Shown here in pieces: positions 1 through 7,859 of a DNA stretch of 37,560 nt (its first letter is position 1; each line of letters opens with the position of its first letter). The translations under genes were made by a program, and so were the position numbers. The stretch is from a bacterium (GTDB lineage Bacteria; B130-G9): positions 1-37,560 of the forward strand of contig DATLAJ010000135.1 in the NCBI GenBank assembly GCA_035527515.1, read 5' to 3'. The notes under the pieces were generated by a model. The model made no database searches, had not been told where the DNA came from, and saw only the letters and a program-made list of their open reading frames with translations.

Positions 1-1185
1 CTGGGCTACTTGACGGTCTCCTGCTTGGGCGCAGCTCTGGACGCCGAGAGGCGCTCGAGCCGGGCGTCAGTCCTGGTCTCATTCCTGGACTGGGTCGTTG
101 TGATTTCGATCAGCTATTGGGTGTTTGAGCTGTTCAGAGCAAGCTGGGTCGAGTTCTTCTCTCAGCAGCCCGTGATCAACCATCCGAGATTCTGGGTCGC
201 CTCGATCACTGCTATCGCGCTCCTGTGCAGGTGCGCTATCTCCAAAAGCGTCTTGCCTAAGGTCTCCCGGGTGCCGCTGAAGGCATTATCAGTTGGCCTG
301 ATCGTGCTGATCGTCGGCTTTTACGCTGGCGGCTTCTTGAAAGTGATGGCAGCATCCGTGGCCGAATCGGATGATGCTGCCAAGCTTCCCGAGGCGATTA
401 TTGCGGTAAAACCGCAGGTTCCGGATAATACCTTGATACTGGTGGTCTTCGACGGCAGCGTCCCCATCAAGGACGAGGAGGTCCTCTGCGCAAGCCTCCG
501 GTGTAGGCTTAGGGGTGAGTATGGGAAGGACTGGATGACGCTGGGTGCGGCCAGCTTTCGCGCTTGGACCAAGAGCTTTCAATACAACGCGATAGCGCCG
601 GAGACAACGTTTCTGGCGTTTCGGTATGACGGAAAGAAGGCGGTTGAGGACCCAGAACTGGTCAGACGCATTCTCAAGCGCCAACAGTCATATCTGGCGC
701 TACGATCCGACGTGATACACGCCCGGGCGGCTGTCGCCTCAACAGCCAATAGCGCTCTGCTGCGCCTCGAGCCAGAGATCGATTCGATGCTTATTGACAA
801 GGCGGAGCTTCACATCACCAATACGTCAATGCAGAGCTTACATGTGCGGCTAGAGTTCACCTCAAACGGTAGGACCGGCTCACTCGAGCTGCCGGCTCAC
901 ATCGAAGGGACAAAGGCTACGGTTGTTCTTGACCGCGAGCCGCAATGGGTGTTGGCCGGGCGCCTGAGCGAGGTGCGCATCTTGGTCCTGGCGGGCCCGT
1001 CCGATTTCTCTATTGTCGAGGCAAGACTCGTCCAGACGAAGGGCCGAATCACTGAGACCCCGCTACCAGTGCTGCCGGATGGACCATCTCCAACGATAGC
1101 TTATATACCTTGGCTCCCTCTAACCCACGTGCTGCCTATATGTTTCCCAATCAAAGACGTAGCCGGATGCGTTGCGCTGCCATAA
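1..1185 (+). CDS. Membrane protein of unknown function, probably 5'-partial
   Basis: The frame is open from base 1, so the true start may lie outside the window; the first usable start inside is a TTG at 10. Counted from that TTG, about the first 115 residues hold three hydrophobic segments (near 24-42, 63-80 and 93-112). A soluble region of about 275 residues follows, with alternating beta-like stretches and no motif I recognise. The layout suggests an inner-membrane protein with an extracytoplasmic domain. The last dozen codons (from about 1145) may come from the adjoining repeat, because the sequence there looks like a decayed copy of the left terminal repeat of the element at 8141-8478. 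No function is assigned. Confidence 0.6.
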   Translation: MGYLTVSCLGAALDAERRSSRASVLVSFLDWVVVISISYWVFELFRASWVEFFSQQPVINHPRFWVASITAIALLCRCAISKSVLPKVSRVPLKALSVGLIVLIVGFYAGGFLKVMAASVAESDDAAKLPEAIIAVKPQVPDNTLILVVFDGSVPIKDEEVLCASLRCRLRGEYGKDWMTLGAASFRAWTKSFQYNAIAPETTFLAFRYDGKKAVEDPELVRRILKRQQSYLALRSDVIHARAAVASTANSALLRLEPEIDSMLIDKAELHITNTSMQSLHVRLEFTSNGRTGSLELPAHIEGTKATVVLDREPQWVLAGRLSEVRILVLAGPSDFSIVEARLVQTKGRITETPLPVLPDGPSPTIAYIPWLPLTHVLPICFPIKDVAGCVALP

Positions 1186-1235
1186 TGCTGCCCTAACCCC
1201 TGCCCGCTTCGCCTGTTGCACCCAACGGGTGATTT

Positions 1236-1258
1236 GGAGTGCGGAGGCTCGACGCGGC
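1236..1258 (+). repeat. GGAG-type REP-like hairpin, degenerate
   Basis: GGAG followed by an imperfect stem around a GGCTCGAC loop. It matches the better-preserved pair at 16285-16312 and 16416-16443 over most of its length. Confidence 0.45.
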
Positions 1259-1312
1259 GTGGGCTCTGCTAAGGAGCGTACGGTTGTCTCGCGGATGGAG
1301 GGCAGAAGCTCG

Positions 1313-1353
1313 TGCCCGAAGGGCAGACCATGGGTAGCCGCAGGCGTAGCCTG
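1313..1353 (+). repeat. GTAG-type REP-like unit, copy A forward
   Basis: First hairpin TGCCCGAAGGGCA (1313-1325), short linker, GTAG (1334-1337), then second hairpin CAGGC-GTA-GCCTG (1341-1353). The same order occurs at 8211-8253. The inverted partner is at 1393-1436. Confidence 0.65.
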
Positions 1354-1392
1354 ACGGTGCGAATAACGCCACAATCCCCCTTTCTAACCTCC

Positions 1393-1436
1393 CCGTTGCG
1401 TTGCACGCACGGCTAACCCATGGTATCCCCTGTCGG
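1393..1436 (-). repeat. GTAG-type REP-like unit, copy A reverse
   Basis: Inverted partner of 1313-1353. Read on the minus strand it gives a CCC-GACA-GGG hairpin, a linker, GGGTTAGCC (one extra T compared with GGGTAGCC) and a bulged 7-bp stem. In that stem the pair G1400-C1406 is replaced by A8300-T8306 in copy C, a compensatory change that keeps pairing. Confidence 0.6.
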
Positions 1437-1474
1437 GCGGAGAGCCTCCGCTCCCATAGCCTGCGCCTCCGGCG

Positions 1475-1550
1475 GAGGCGAGCTCGGAACGTGCGAGCCG
1501 ACCTCCGCGATGGCCAATAGAAAAAGCTACCCGAGTGCCGTGGGCACCCC
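1475..1550 (+). repeat. Left arm of a 76-bp long-range inverted repeat
   Basis: Bases 1475-1499 are an exact reverse complement of 5912-5936 (25 of 25), and 1535-1550 of 5861-5876 (16 of 16). The spacing is identical and the middle has diverged. The two arms bracket the kelch gene, the remnant and the ATPase/nuclease pair. Confidence 0.8.
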
Positions 1551-1667
1551 GTTAGGTGAAGGAGGCACCAACTCCGCTTTCCGCATGAACTCCCCTGCCT
1601 ATGTGCCAGCCAGCTTCAGACCTCAACTTCAGAAACGATCAGTCTGATTATTGGCTCTCGAGGGCTG

Positions 1668-1696
1668 TTGACATGACAAGCTGCAGCTTGCATAGT
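1668..1696 (+). promoter_or_regulatory. Candidate sigma-70 type promoter for the kelch gene
   Basis: TTGACA (1668-1673), a 17-bp spacer, then CATAGT (1691-1696, 4 of 6 to TATAAT). It lies directly after the end of repeat copy A and about 65 bp before the kelch start at 1762, so the repeat insertion would sit just upstream of the -35 box. Confidence 0.45.
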
Positions 1697-1761
1697 TGCT
1701 TCTTGTTTGAAGTGAGATGTTCTCTTTCTTGGTAACGGATTGTCGGGGGAGTGAGGCTCGT

Positions 1762-2829
1762 ATGAAGACGAAGTGTTTGGTTGTATTGGTTATGGTCTTT
1801 GGTCTTTGTGCAGCATTGTTGCTTGCTGCGCAGAAGGCCAAGCGGCCAAGGTTTGCGGAGATTACGACGAATAAGAGCGCGCCCAAACCTCGTGTCCAGC
1901 CTGTTGTGGTATTCCGTGAGAAGGCCAACCAGCTTGTGGTTTTCGGAGGCCGGCTTGAATCACTCACTCCGTTGGGAGACCTGTGGACTCTGAACCTGAA
2001 GACGAGGGAGTGGTCTCGGATTGAGCCCAAGGATGGTGATTTGAGGAAGCTTTGGCTTGGGATAGGCGTTTATGACACCAAAAGGGACCGGATGGTTGTC
2101 ACTGTTCCGCTGGTTGAGAAGGGGATTGAGACACACTGGTATAGTTTCTCCGAGAACAAGTGGCACGATGCATCACACAGCGGTGATATTCCCACGTGCC
2201 GGATGCTGACGGCATCTGTCTATGACCCCAAGTCGGACTCGATGGTCTTTTTCGGAGGATCAGCCTGGGTCAACCCGGACAACACACGATATCGGACAGT
2301 GTATTTCAATGATGTCTATTCACTTTCGCTGGAAGATTTCAAGTGGAAGAAGTTGGAGACAAAGGGCGACATTCCCGAGCCGCGCGACCGGCACAGCGAG
2401 ATATATGACCCCAAGACCGGGTCACTTCTGGTCTTCGGTGGAATTGGGACAGGTAAGGGCGGCTCTGAGATGGATTTCAGCAACGTCTATTCGCTTGACC
2501 TAGCCAAAGCTGAATGGAAGAAGATCGAGACCAAAGGCATCGTGCCTGGGTTAAGGTCAGGGCATTGTGCGGTTTACGATCCCGTCAGGCACCGTATGGT
2601 CGTTTTCGGCGGCCAGGATGATTTCAAACATAAGCATTACTTGGAGCTTCTGGCGTTGGACCTTACGACGTATGAGTGGTCGCAAATCCAGCCTGAACTG
2701 CGAATGACGCTTCAGGTGTGCGGCGCTGCCGCTGTCTGGGATTCAGTTCAGAAGCGTGCTCTACTCTTTGGCGGGAGCCAGCCGGGCAGGATGCACATGA
2801 ACTCAGTCTGGGAGTTAGTCGATAACTAG
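1762..2829 (+). CDS. Secreted or exported kelch-repeat protein
   Basis: 355 residues starting with a signal-peptide-like stretch (MKTKCLVVLVMVFGL then a small-residue region), then about five to six kelch motifs of roughly 50-60 residues. The recurring pattern is VVFGG, a DVYSLDL-type strand, then a W-(K/S)-(K/R/Q)-(L/I) strand; a G-x-R-x-x-H before 'VYDP' is also repeated. Kelch repeats fold as beta-propellers used in binding or carbohydrate interaction; no enzyme motif is visible. I chose ATG 1762 over ATG 1717 because it begins the signal peptide and follows a GGGGGAGTGAGG Shine-Dalgarno region. It stands alone, between repeat copy A and a minus-strand remnant. Ligand and role are unknown. 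Confidence 0.8.
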   Translation: MKTKCLVVLVMVFGLCAALLLAAQKAKRPRFAEITTNKSAPKPRVQPVVVFREKANQLVVFGGRLESLTPLGDLWTLNLKTREWSRIEPKDGDLRKLWLGIGVYDTKRDRMVVTVPLVEKGIETHWYSFSENKWHDASHSGDIPTCRMLTASVYDPKSDSMVFFGGSAWVNPDNTRYRTVYFNDVYSLSLEDFKWKKLETKGDIPEPRDRHSEIYDPKTGSLLVFGGIGTGKGGSEMDFSNVYSLDLAKAEWKKIETKGIVPGLRSGHCAVYDPVRHRMVVFGGQDDFKHKHYLELLALDLTTYEWSQIQPELRMTLQVCGAAAVWDSVQKRALLFGGSQPGRMHMNSVWELVDN

Positions 2830-2955
2830 CCGCCTGGGTATGCGACGACTCAAACGCACGGCGACGATGTTCGCTACCAACGCGAGTAGCCAATAGCGTC
2901 TGGATAGAACCGCTCAAACGTAGGAATGTGCGCCTTCTGCGCCAGGTACTCGCGG

Positions 2956-3306
2956 TCAGAGGACGTCGATCGGGCGAAGGAATCTGAACTCGCCGGGCGA
3001 CGAGATGCCGCAGTAGAAGTGAATCGGCTCAATTGATAAGCCATACGGGACCTGCGCCTCAATTAGCGAATAGCGGTCGAGATAGAAGTGAACGGGCGCC
3101 GCAAACGGGATGCCGCTCGGCTCCGGCGTGAACTCCGGGTAGAACAAGAGCTGGCCATCGCCTAAATCGCAGGCGATATAGATGTCGATGTCCCGCGCCG
3201 GGCCTGGGTTGACGAGGGTGAACGTCGCCTTGACCTCGCCGACGGTCTCCGCGTTGGCCTTGTTCCAGCCGAGCGACTGGACCGAGCGCCTCAAGAACAA
3301 GTCCAA
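2956..3306 (-). pseudogene. Remnant of a secreted protein: isolated C-terminal beta-domain
   Basis: The translation carries a domain of about 100 residues with VNPGPARDIDIYIA, FYPEFTPEP and FYCGISSPGEF. It parallels the C-terminal domain of the propeller protein at 29584-31836 (QNPGPAITVDIYLG, WPGFTPGLAP, YFWFAAMTKPE). There the domain follows a long propeller; here there is no signal peptide or upstream domain. The frame stays open only to 3375, where it runs antisense-free but out of frame into the 3' end of the nuclease gene, and the only start at hand is a TTG with no Shine-Dalgarno. I read it as a 5'-truncated leftover of such a gene; a short expressed gene is less likely. The 126 bases between its stop and the kelch stop hold nothing recognisable. 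Confidence 0.5.
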
Positions 3307-3353
3307 GAACGCCCTCGCGCTGAAGCTGCTGATGGGGGAGGGGTGAGGCGCGA

Positions 3354-3965
3354 TCAGATGGCCTCTGGTCCAAAGTCAATGATGTCGCGAAGTAGGTGAG
3401 GATGAAGATCTTTGCGAGGATCACATGCCTTATGCAGAAGCCGTTTATTCTTAAGCCCACATGCGACCGTCTTGCCCTTTAGTATGTCGATTTGTTTCTC
3501 TGTCAACGGCAAAGTGATCAGTACGGGGAACCAACGGACCTCAACTTCCCCATTCATTCTTCTCTTAAGACCGCGTAGGATTCTCCGGACTTCTTCAGAA
3601 GTGTGTTTGAATTTCTGGTCGAATTTGGACCTGCCCCGAATGTCTTTCCTTTTGGGTCTTGGGAGTTGACTTCTGATCTCTGCAAGGACAATAGCGATGA
3701 AGGGCTCGCGTCCGTCATCTCGTTCATAGAGTATGATGCAATCACATTTGCGCCTTTTTTCTTTCTGAATCAAAGGCTCGCCCAAAACGACGAATGAGTC
3801 TTCTGGCACCTCTTCGGTGCAGATATGGCATTCGTGTTCCTGGTCACCTGGGAGACGGACGGGTTCTCTACATCCCTCTGGCCTGATCACCTCCTTCAGA
3901 CTCGTGCGATTCTTGAGATAATCCACGGCTCCTTGGCGATCTCTCCTCAATCTACCATTCGTCAT
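3354..3965 (-). CDS. Putative PD-(D/E)XK-like nuclease, partner of the adjacent ATPase
   Basis: 203 residues, highly charged, no membrane segment. Visible marks are HECHIC near residue 43, and a CDCIILYE strand followed about 15 residues later by IAIVLAEIRSQ. Asp on one strand and Glu-x-Lys on the next is the core of PD-(D/E)XK nucleases; here the last residue is Arg (E-I-R), so activity is uncertain. Start ATG 3965 is preceded by AAGGA eight bases upstream and overlaps the ATPase stop by 14 nt, which implies translational coupling; the ATG-less extension further upstream is less likely. With the ATPase it makes a two-gene unit like those of OLD/PARIS/Septu-type defence systems. The family assignment rests on one weak motif and could be wrong. 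Confidence 0.6.
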   Translation of the reverse strand: MTNGRLRRDRQGAVDYLKNRTSLKEVIRPEGCREPVRLPGDQEHECHICTEEVPEDSFVVLGEPLIQKEKRRKCDCIILYERDDGREPFIAIVLAEIRSQLPRPKRKDIRGRSKFDQKFKHTSEEVRRILRGLKRRMNGEVEVRWFPVLITLPLTEKQIDILKGKTVACGLKNKRLLHKACDPRKDLHPHLLRDIIDFGPEAI

Positions 3966-5544
3966 CCAAGTATTCCTTGGGATCGATCTGACGTCTGAGA
4001 TCAACTAGCTCGTCATACATCGCATGGCTAACCTTGACGAATTCCTGCTCGGAGAATCCCTCCTCCGTAACCTCAAGCTCCTCAGTCCGATAGGCTGTCC
4101 CCTTCTTGATCCTGTTGTCCCTCTTGAACAGGTAGGCACCGACCTCATCATGATTGAGATAGACGTCTGGGAGGTCATCTGATTTCTCTTTGAATCGCTT
4201 TGCCCTTAGCTCGCCCCGCAAGATGTAGTTGTTGATCTGCCCAAACAGATAGTCGCTGTGCGTCGTGATGATCAAATTGACGCCCTCCCGGACGAGCTTC
4301 ACAAGGTACTTGGCGAGCACTCTGATATTCGCTGGATGCAGGTGGGCCTCAGGCTCGTCGATGATGAGGGCATCTCCGGGTTTGATTGCATACCTCAAAT
4401 ACAGAAAGAGTGGCGCTAGCTCGGATACGCTTGATGAGGCTCTGTAAAGAGGGATTTTGCCGCCTTCGAACTCATATAGGAAAGTCGGGGGCAGATTCGG
4501 ATGCGCTACTTCCAGGACTATCCGGCCCTGAATCAAATCATCGGACATCTGGATTTCCATCTTGGCAAAAGGTCCTTCTGGTTGAGGCAAATGCGTCAGG
4601 AATGTCATGAAGTTGGAGGTCACGCCAGTTATAGTGGGGATCTCCGATCTCTCGTGCCCGGCTTCGCCCATCTGACGGAAGACGCCCGAAACAAGAGGTT
4701 TATAGACCTCAAGCAAGGCTGATCTGGGGGCGGGTAGGTAGTGGAACTCGCGCTTATGCAACCTCCGCCTCTCCTCACCGAAAGCCTCCAGGAAGTCGTG
4801 CCAAAACCCAAACTGTGCAGTTCGTGCAAGGTGCGCCAGCAAGAAGGCGATCTCCTCATCGTGCGCAAGATCCGCCTCATGCTTGTCATTCGCCACGGCT
4901 TTGATCCTATCGCATATGCTGCTCAGCTTGTTCTCCGCCACAAGGGCATGCAATAGCTTCTCATTTCCCCCAATCCGTATCTCCCCTACATCCGAACCAG
5001 AGTCATACTTGAGATCTAAGTGGCGAGTTCGGCAGAGGAGTTGAAATCGCTTTTGGCCTGATCTAGCGAGGTCGGAGCCTTTCGTGCTGAACGATGTCCC
5101 GATTTGCCCTGCTATATTCTTTCGTAATAGCTCTTGCTGATCATCGAGAAGCTTGGGGAAGAACCGGCTGAGGAAACCGGCTATATCGAGTCCGCCATCC
5201 CCAAATGCGATCAAATCGGGTGCCAGAGACTTGAGGAATGCGTCATATGACTTGAACCATTCGGCTCCGGAGGGATCGGCGGAAAAAGAGAATTGATGAG
5301 AAGCTTTCTCCCTGATTCTCAATACTCGAGCCGGCATTACGGCGTACACGGAGACTATCTGCAAGGCCTTCCACAGCGAATAGAACATCGTCGCTACATA
5401 CGTCTTCCCTGAGTTATTCGGGCCGATGAAGATGGTTAGTGGTTTGAGGTCGATTTCGGCCTTTCGGAGCGGGCCGAAGTTCTCGAGCGTCAGCTTGAGG
5501 TCCAGCGGTTTTGGCTTCGTCTTTTTTTTCTTCTTTGGGCTCAT
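3952..5544 (-). CDS. AAA family ATPase (OLD/AAA_15/AAA_21 type), candidate defence protein
   Basis: 530 residues. A lysine-rich N-terminus leads into LTLENFGPLRKAEIDL, the usual opening strand of RecF/SMC-like ATPases. Walker A is GPNNSGKT at about residues 41-48. The ABC-like signature region begins SSSVSELAPL, Walker B is ALIIDEPEAHLHP near 390, and the H-loop is TTHSDYLF near 427. The middle is alpha-helical and variable. No TOPRIM or nuclease domain is fused, so the small downstream gene would supply the effector. Start ATG 5544 has AGGAGG ten bases upstream; the TTG at 5568 is an alternative. Such stand-alone ATPases with a small partner act as phage-defence sensors in OLD, PARIS, Septu and Gabija families; identity with any of these is not shown. 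Confidence 0.85.
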   Translation of the reverse strand: MSPKKKKKTKPKPLDLKLTLENFGPLRKAEIDLKPLTIFIGPNNSGKTYVATMFYSLWKALQIVSVYAVMPARVLRIREKASHQFSFSADPSGAEWFKSYDAFLKSLAPDLIAFGDGGLDIAGFLSRFFPKLLDDQQELLRKNIAGQIGTSFSTKGSDLARSGQKRFQLLCRTRHLDLKYDSGSDVGEIRIGGNEKLLHALVAENKLSSICDRIKAVANDKHEADLAHDEEIAFLLAHLARTAQFGFWHDFLEAFGEERRRLHKREFHYLPAPRSALLEVYKPLVSGVFRQMGEAGHERSEIPTITGVTSNFMTFLTHLPQPEGPFAKMEIQMSDDLIQGRIVLEVAHPNLPPTFLYEFEGGKIPLYRASSSVSELAPLFLYLRYAIKPGDALIIDEPEAHLHPANIRVLAKYLVKLVREGVNLIITTHSDYLFGQINNYILRGELRAKRFKEKSDDLPDVYLNHDEVGAYLFKRDNRIKKGTAYRTEELEVTEEGFSEQEFVKVSHAMYDELVDLRRQIDPKEYLDDEW

Positions 5545-5607
5545 TCTTTGAGGCCCTCCTTTGTGCAACCGCTTCAGGGTTGATTTCTTATTCTCGTTTT
5601 CACGTTT

Positions 5608-5652
5608 CCGTAGGTTTCACCTACGGCTACCCACGTTATCCCCTTTCAGGGA
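5608..5652 (-). repeat. GTAG-type REP-like unit, copy B reverse
   Basis: Read on the minus strand: TCCC/GGGA hairpin (5652-5639), linker ATAACGT, GGGTAGCC, then a perfect 8-bp stem with 3-base loop (5626-5608; CCGTAGGT / ACCTACGG). It is the cleanest example of the family in this window. Confidence 0.7.
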
Positions 5653-5767
5653 ATTGAAGGATTACAGTATTTTCTCGCGGCAAGCGCATCGCCCACCGTC
5701 TGGTTCCTTCAACTGACCTAAAGATACCACCTAGGGGAAGTCGCATCAAACGGTTCAGGTAATTCAT

Positions 5768-5795
5768 GGGTTAGCCATCAATCGCCTTGCGATTG
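5768..5795 (+). repeat. GTAG-type REP-like unit, copy B forward
   Basis: GGGTTAGCC followed by a perfect 7-bp stem CAATCGC-CTT-GCGATTG (5779-5795). The upstream CCC/GGG hairpin seen in other units is not evident here. Confidence 0.5.
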
Positions 5796-5860
5796 GCGGC
5801 TGGCCGAGAGGTTGCCTCGCAACATCTCGGCGCAAGGCACAAAAGCAGCGGAGGGGTGTG

Positions 5861-5936
5861 GGGGTGCCCACGGCACACGGGAGAACGTTTCGGATTATCT
5901 TTTGCCCTGTTGGCTCGCACGTTCCGAGCTCGCCTC
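5861..5936 (-). repeat. Right arm of a 76-bp long-range inverted repeat
   Basis: Reverse-complement partner of 1475-1550, with two exact blocks (5861-5876 and 5912-5936) at identical spacing. Confidence 0.8.
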
Positions 5937-5977
5937 AGCCAAGCTCCGTTATTGTTTGTGGCTGTCCCTGCATACGA

Positions 5978-6724
5978 TTAATCCCGCCTGGTCAGGAGCC
6001 TTGCGGCGAGGATGCTGAGTTCGTAGAGGGCGAGTAGGGGAATGGCCATTAGGATTTGGGTGAGGGCGTCGGGCGGCGTCAAAATGGCCGCCACGATGAA
6101 GATGAGAACGATCGCGTATCGCCTGGCTCTTCTAACCTGATTGAGCGTCACGATGCCTGAGCGGACGAGAAAGACAATTACGAGCGGCAGCTGGAACACG
6201 AGGCCGAAGGCGAGAAGGACGCGGGCGCAGAAATTGACGTAAAAAGCCAGCGAGATGTTGGGCGCGGCGATGCCCTGTGCGCTTTTTAGGAAGAACGTGA
6301 AGGCATAGGGCAGTATCGTGAAATACGCGAAGAGAATCCCCGCAGCAAAGAGGACCGTGGAGAATATGACGAGCATCAAGCCGGCTTTGGCTTCCTTTTT
6401 CTTGAGAGCCGGCAGCACGAATGCCCAGACCTGGTGGATGATCACCGGGAAGGCGACGATCGCGGCTGCCACGAGCGCCACTTTGATATGAGTTACGAAG
6501 GCTTCCTGCACTTTAAGTATCGCCAGGGTTCCTTCGGGCGAGAGAGCCCTTTTGATCGGCGCTATGAGCACGAGAAGAATATGGTCGGAGAAAACGTAGG
6601 CAACTGCGAATCCGGCAATCACTGCCGCGATGCAAACGATGAGGCGCCTCCTGAATTCGGCGAGATGCTCGACAATCGACATCTTGCCGGAGTCTCGCTC
6701 GTCGTCAGCCTGGGGCTGGGCCAT
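5978..6724 (-). CDS. tatC: Sec-independent protein translocase TatC
   Basis: 248 residues, the normal TatC length. It is the core twin-arginine translocase subunit that recognises folded, RR-signal substrates in the inner membrane. EHLAEFRRRL at about residues 19-28 is the conserved cytoplasmic N-terminal motif, followed by six hydrophobic helices (about 28-46, 80-103, 115-135, 160-183, 204-219, 221-240). ILTPPDALTQILMAIPLLAL near the C-terminus holds the conserved Pro and Pro-Asp of the last hairpin, then an L-Y-E motif. ATG 6724 lies six bases after the stop of the upstream flippase-like gene, so the two are co-transcribed. No tatA/tatB is in the window. Confidence 0.96.
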   Translation of the reverse strand: MAQPQADDERDSGKMSIVEHLAEFRRRLIVCIAAVIAGFAVAYVFSDHILLVLIAPIKRALSPEGTLAILKVQEAFVTHIKVALVAAAIVAFPVIIHQVWAFVLPALKKKEAKAGLMLVIFSTVLFAAGILFAYFTILPYAFTFFLKSAQGIAAPNISLAFYVNFCARVLLAFGLVFQLPLVIVFLVRSGIVTLNQVRRARRYAIVLIFIVAAILTPPDALTQILMAIPLLALYELSILAARLLTRRD

Positions 6725-6730
6725 CTTTCA

Positions 6731-7843
6731 CTACGAGCTCTCCCCGGCTGCCATCCGCTCTTGCTTGCTGGCCTTGATTATCTGGAAGAAGGATGTTTTG
6801 CCGACCCAGCACAGGATGAAGCCGAGTATCGTTACGGGGATGATGGACAGGGCCCACAGCATCAAGGCGTAGCTGGTTGCGACCTGCTCCTGAACGCCAA
6901 GCAAGACCATCGCTGCTGCGGCCGCTAGCTGGAATATGCCGATGAACCCCGGCGAGGATGGGAGCATGACGCCGACCGTGAGTATCGCGGTCACGAAGAG
7001 GCCCATGTGGATTGGGAGCGTCAGTCCGAACGCGAGCGAAAGCAGCCATGGGCCGATCGCAATTGTGCCCCAAGTCAGAAGCGACCACACAAAGACATTT
7101 GCTGCCTGAGCTGGCGTGTTAATCGAGGCGATCCCGTCGGAAAAGGAGAGCAGGGCGTCTGTTACTTTACGAATGGCGGTCTTGGGCGCGAAGAAGAGCA
7201 CTTTGGAAATGACGAGCTCTGTTTTTTTTGATGCAAACCGCAAGAACAGGAGTATTGACATGATTCCGAGGTACAGAGCGAGCGTCGAGTAACCGAAGTA
7301 GCGTAGCCTTTGCTGGGTGATAGCCGCGACTATTCTCTGCATTGGCTCGCTCAATTGGGAGGGGTCTGGTGGCTTGGGAAATGCTGTTACAGTGAGCGCC
7401 AAGACGAGGATGGCCAGGACGCAGAAGCCGTCGCAGAGCCGCTCGACGACAATTGTGGCGAAGGTTGATGTTGCGCGGATATTCTCGTTCTTGGCAAGGA
7501 CATAGGCTCGGACGAACTCGCCGGCACGCATTGGGAAGATATTTGAGGCGGTGAAGCCGATGATGGTGGCCGAGAAAGAGGGGCCAACCGTCACGCGCTT
7601 TAGCGGCCTCAACAGAAAGCGCCACCTGACGGCTCTTGCCCAGTAGGTGGTGAAGATCGAGATGAGGGTCAGCAAGAGGAACCCGATTTTGGCCTCCTTC
7701 ATGGTCTTCCACATCTCGCCGAAATCGCACATTCGGATGAAGTAGTAAAGGCAGCCGGCGCTAATGAGAAGGCCGAGAAGGACCTTCCAGTTTCTGGCCA
7801 AAAAGGGCTTTGGTTCGGGAGCAGTGCTTCGAGAGTTCTTCAT
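6731..7843 (-). CDS. UPF0104/AglD-type flippase-like integral membrane protein
   Basis: 370 residues with about eight hydrophobic helices and a short soluble N-terminus. NIFPMRAGEFVRAYVLA near residues 99-115 is the family hallmark (Pro, G-E, R between two helices), and NVFVWSLLTWGTIA and PSSPGFIGIFQ follow in the usual places. This is the lysylphosphatidylglycerol-synthetase membrane-domain family (UPF0104), whose members are thought to move lipid-linked substrates across the inner membrane; the soluble synthetase domain is absent, as in most members. ATG 7843 follows the small upstream gene by 16 bases with no strong Shine-Dalgarno. It is the middle gene of a three-gene leftward operon ending in tatC. 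Confidence 0.88.
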   Translation of the reverse strand: MKNSRSTAPEPKPFLARNWKVLLGLLISAGCLYYFIRMCDFGEMWKTMKEAKIGFLLLTLISIFTTYWARAVRWRFLLRPLKRVTVGPSFSATIIGFTASNIFPMRAGEFVRAYVLAKNENIRATSTFATIVVERLCDGFCVLAILVLALTVTAFPKPPDPSQLSEPMQRIVAAITQQRLRYFGYSTLALYLGIMSILLFLRFASKKTELVISKVLFFAPKTAIRKVTDALLSFSDGIASINTPAQAANVFVWSLLTWGTIAIGPWLLSLAFGLTLPIHMGLFVTAILTVGVMLPSSPGFIGIFQLAAAAAMVLLGVQEQVATSYALMLWALSIIPVTILGFILCWVGKTSFFQIIKASKQERMAAGESS

Positions 7844-7859
7844 CGGGTTTTGCTGGAGA

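Larger units (their letters stand above)
1200..1663. repeat. Composite dispersed repeat region (copy A)
   Basis: Gene-free stretch built of short hairpins shared with other intergenic regions of this window. It holds one GGAG-type hairpin (1236-1258), a GTAG-type unit on each strand (1313-1353 plus, 1393-1436 minus), one arm of a long-range inverted repeat (1475-1550), and a tail (1583-1663) that aligns without gaps to 8401-8475 at roughly two-thirds identity. The end at 1639-1654 matches the right terminal repeat of the element at 8141-8478. The short open frames here are inconsistent between copies, so I do not call genes. Confidence 0.7.
5569..5960. repeat. Composite dispersed repeat region (copy B)
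   Basis: Gene-free stretch between the divergent-facing ATPase 5' end and the tatC 3' end. It holds two GTAG-type units (5608-5652 minus, 5768-5795 plus) and the right arm of the long-range inverted repeat (5861-5936). Unlike copies A and C, the minus-strand unit comes first. I see no gene. A promoter for the ATPase/nuclease pair must lie in its left part but no clear boxes stand out. Confidence 0.6.

Noticed and set aside
1420-1647. Possible 75-residue gene in repeat copy A
   Set aside because: No ribosome-binding site, and only the last 20 codons are conserved in copy C; upstream parts are in different frames.
2874-3062. Short minus-strand frame ending in a Trp-Arg-Tyr rich tail
   Set aside because: It overlaps the better supported beta-domain remnant in another frame and has no start signal or homology that I recognise.
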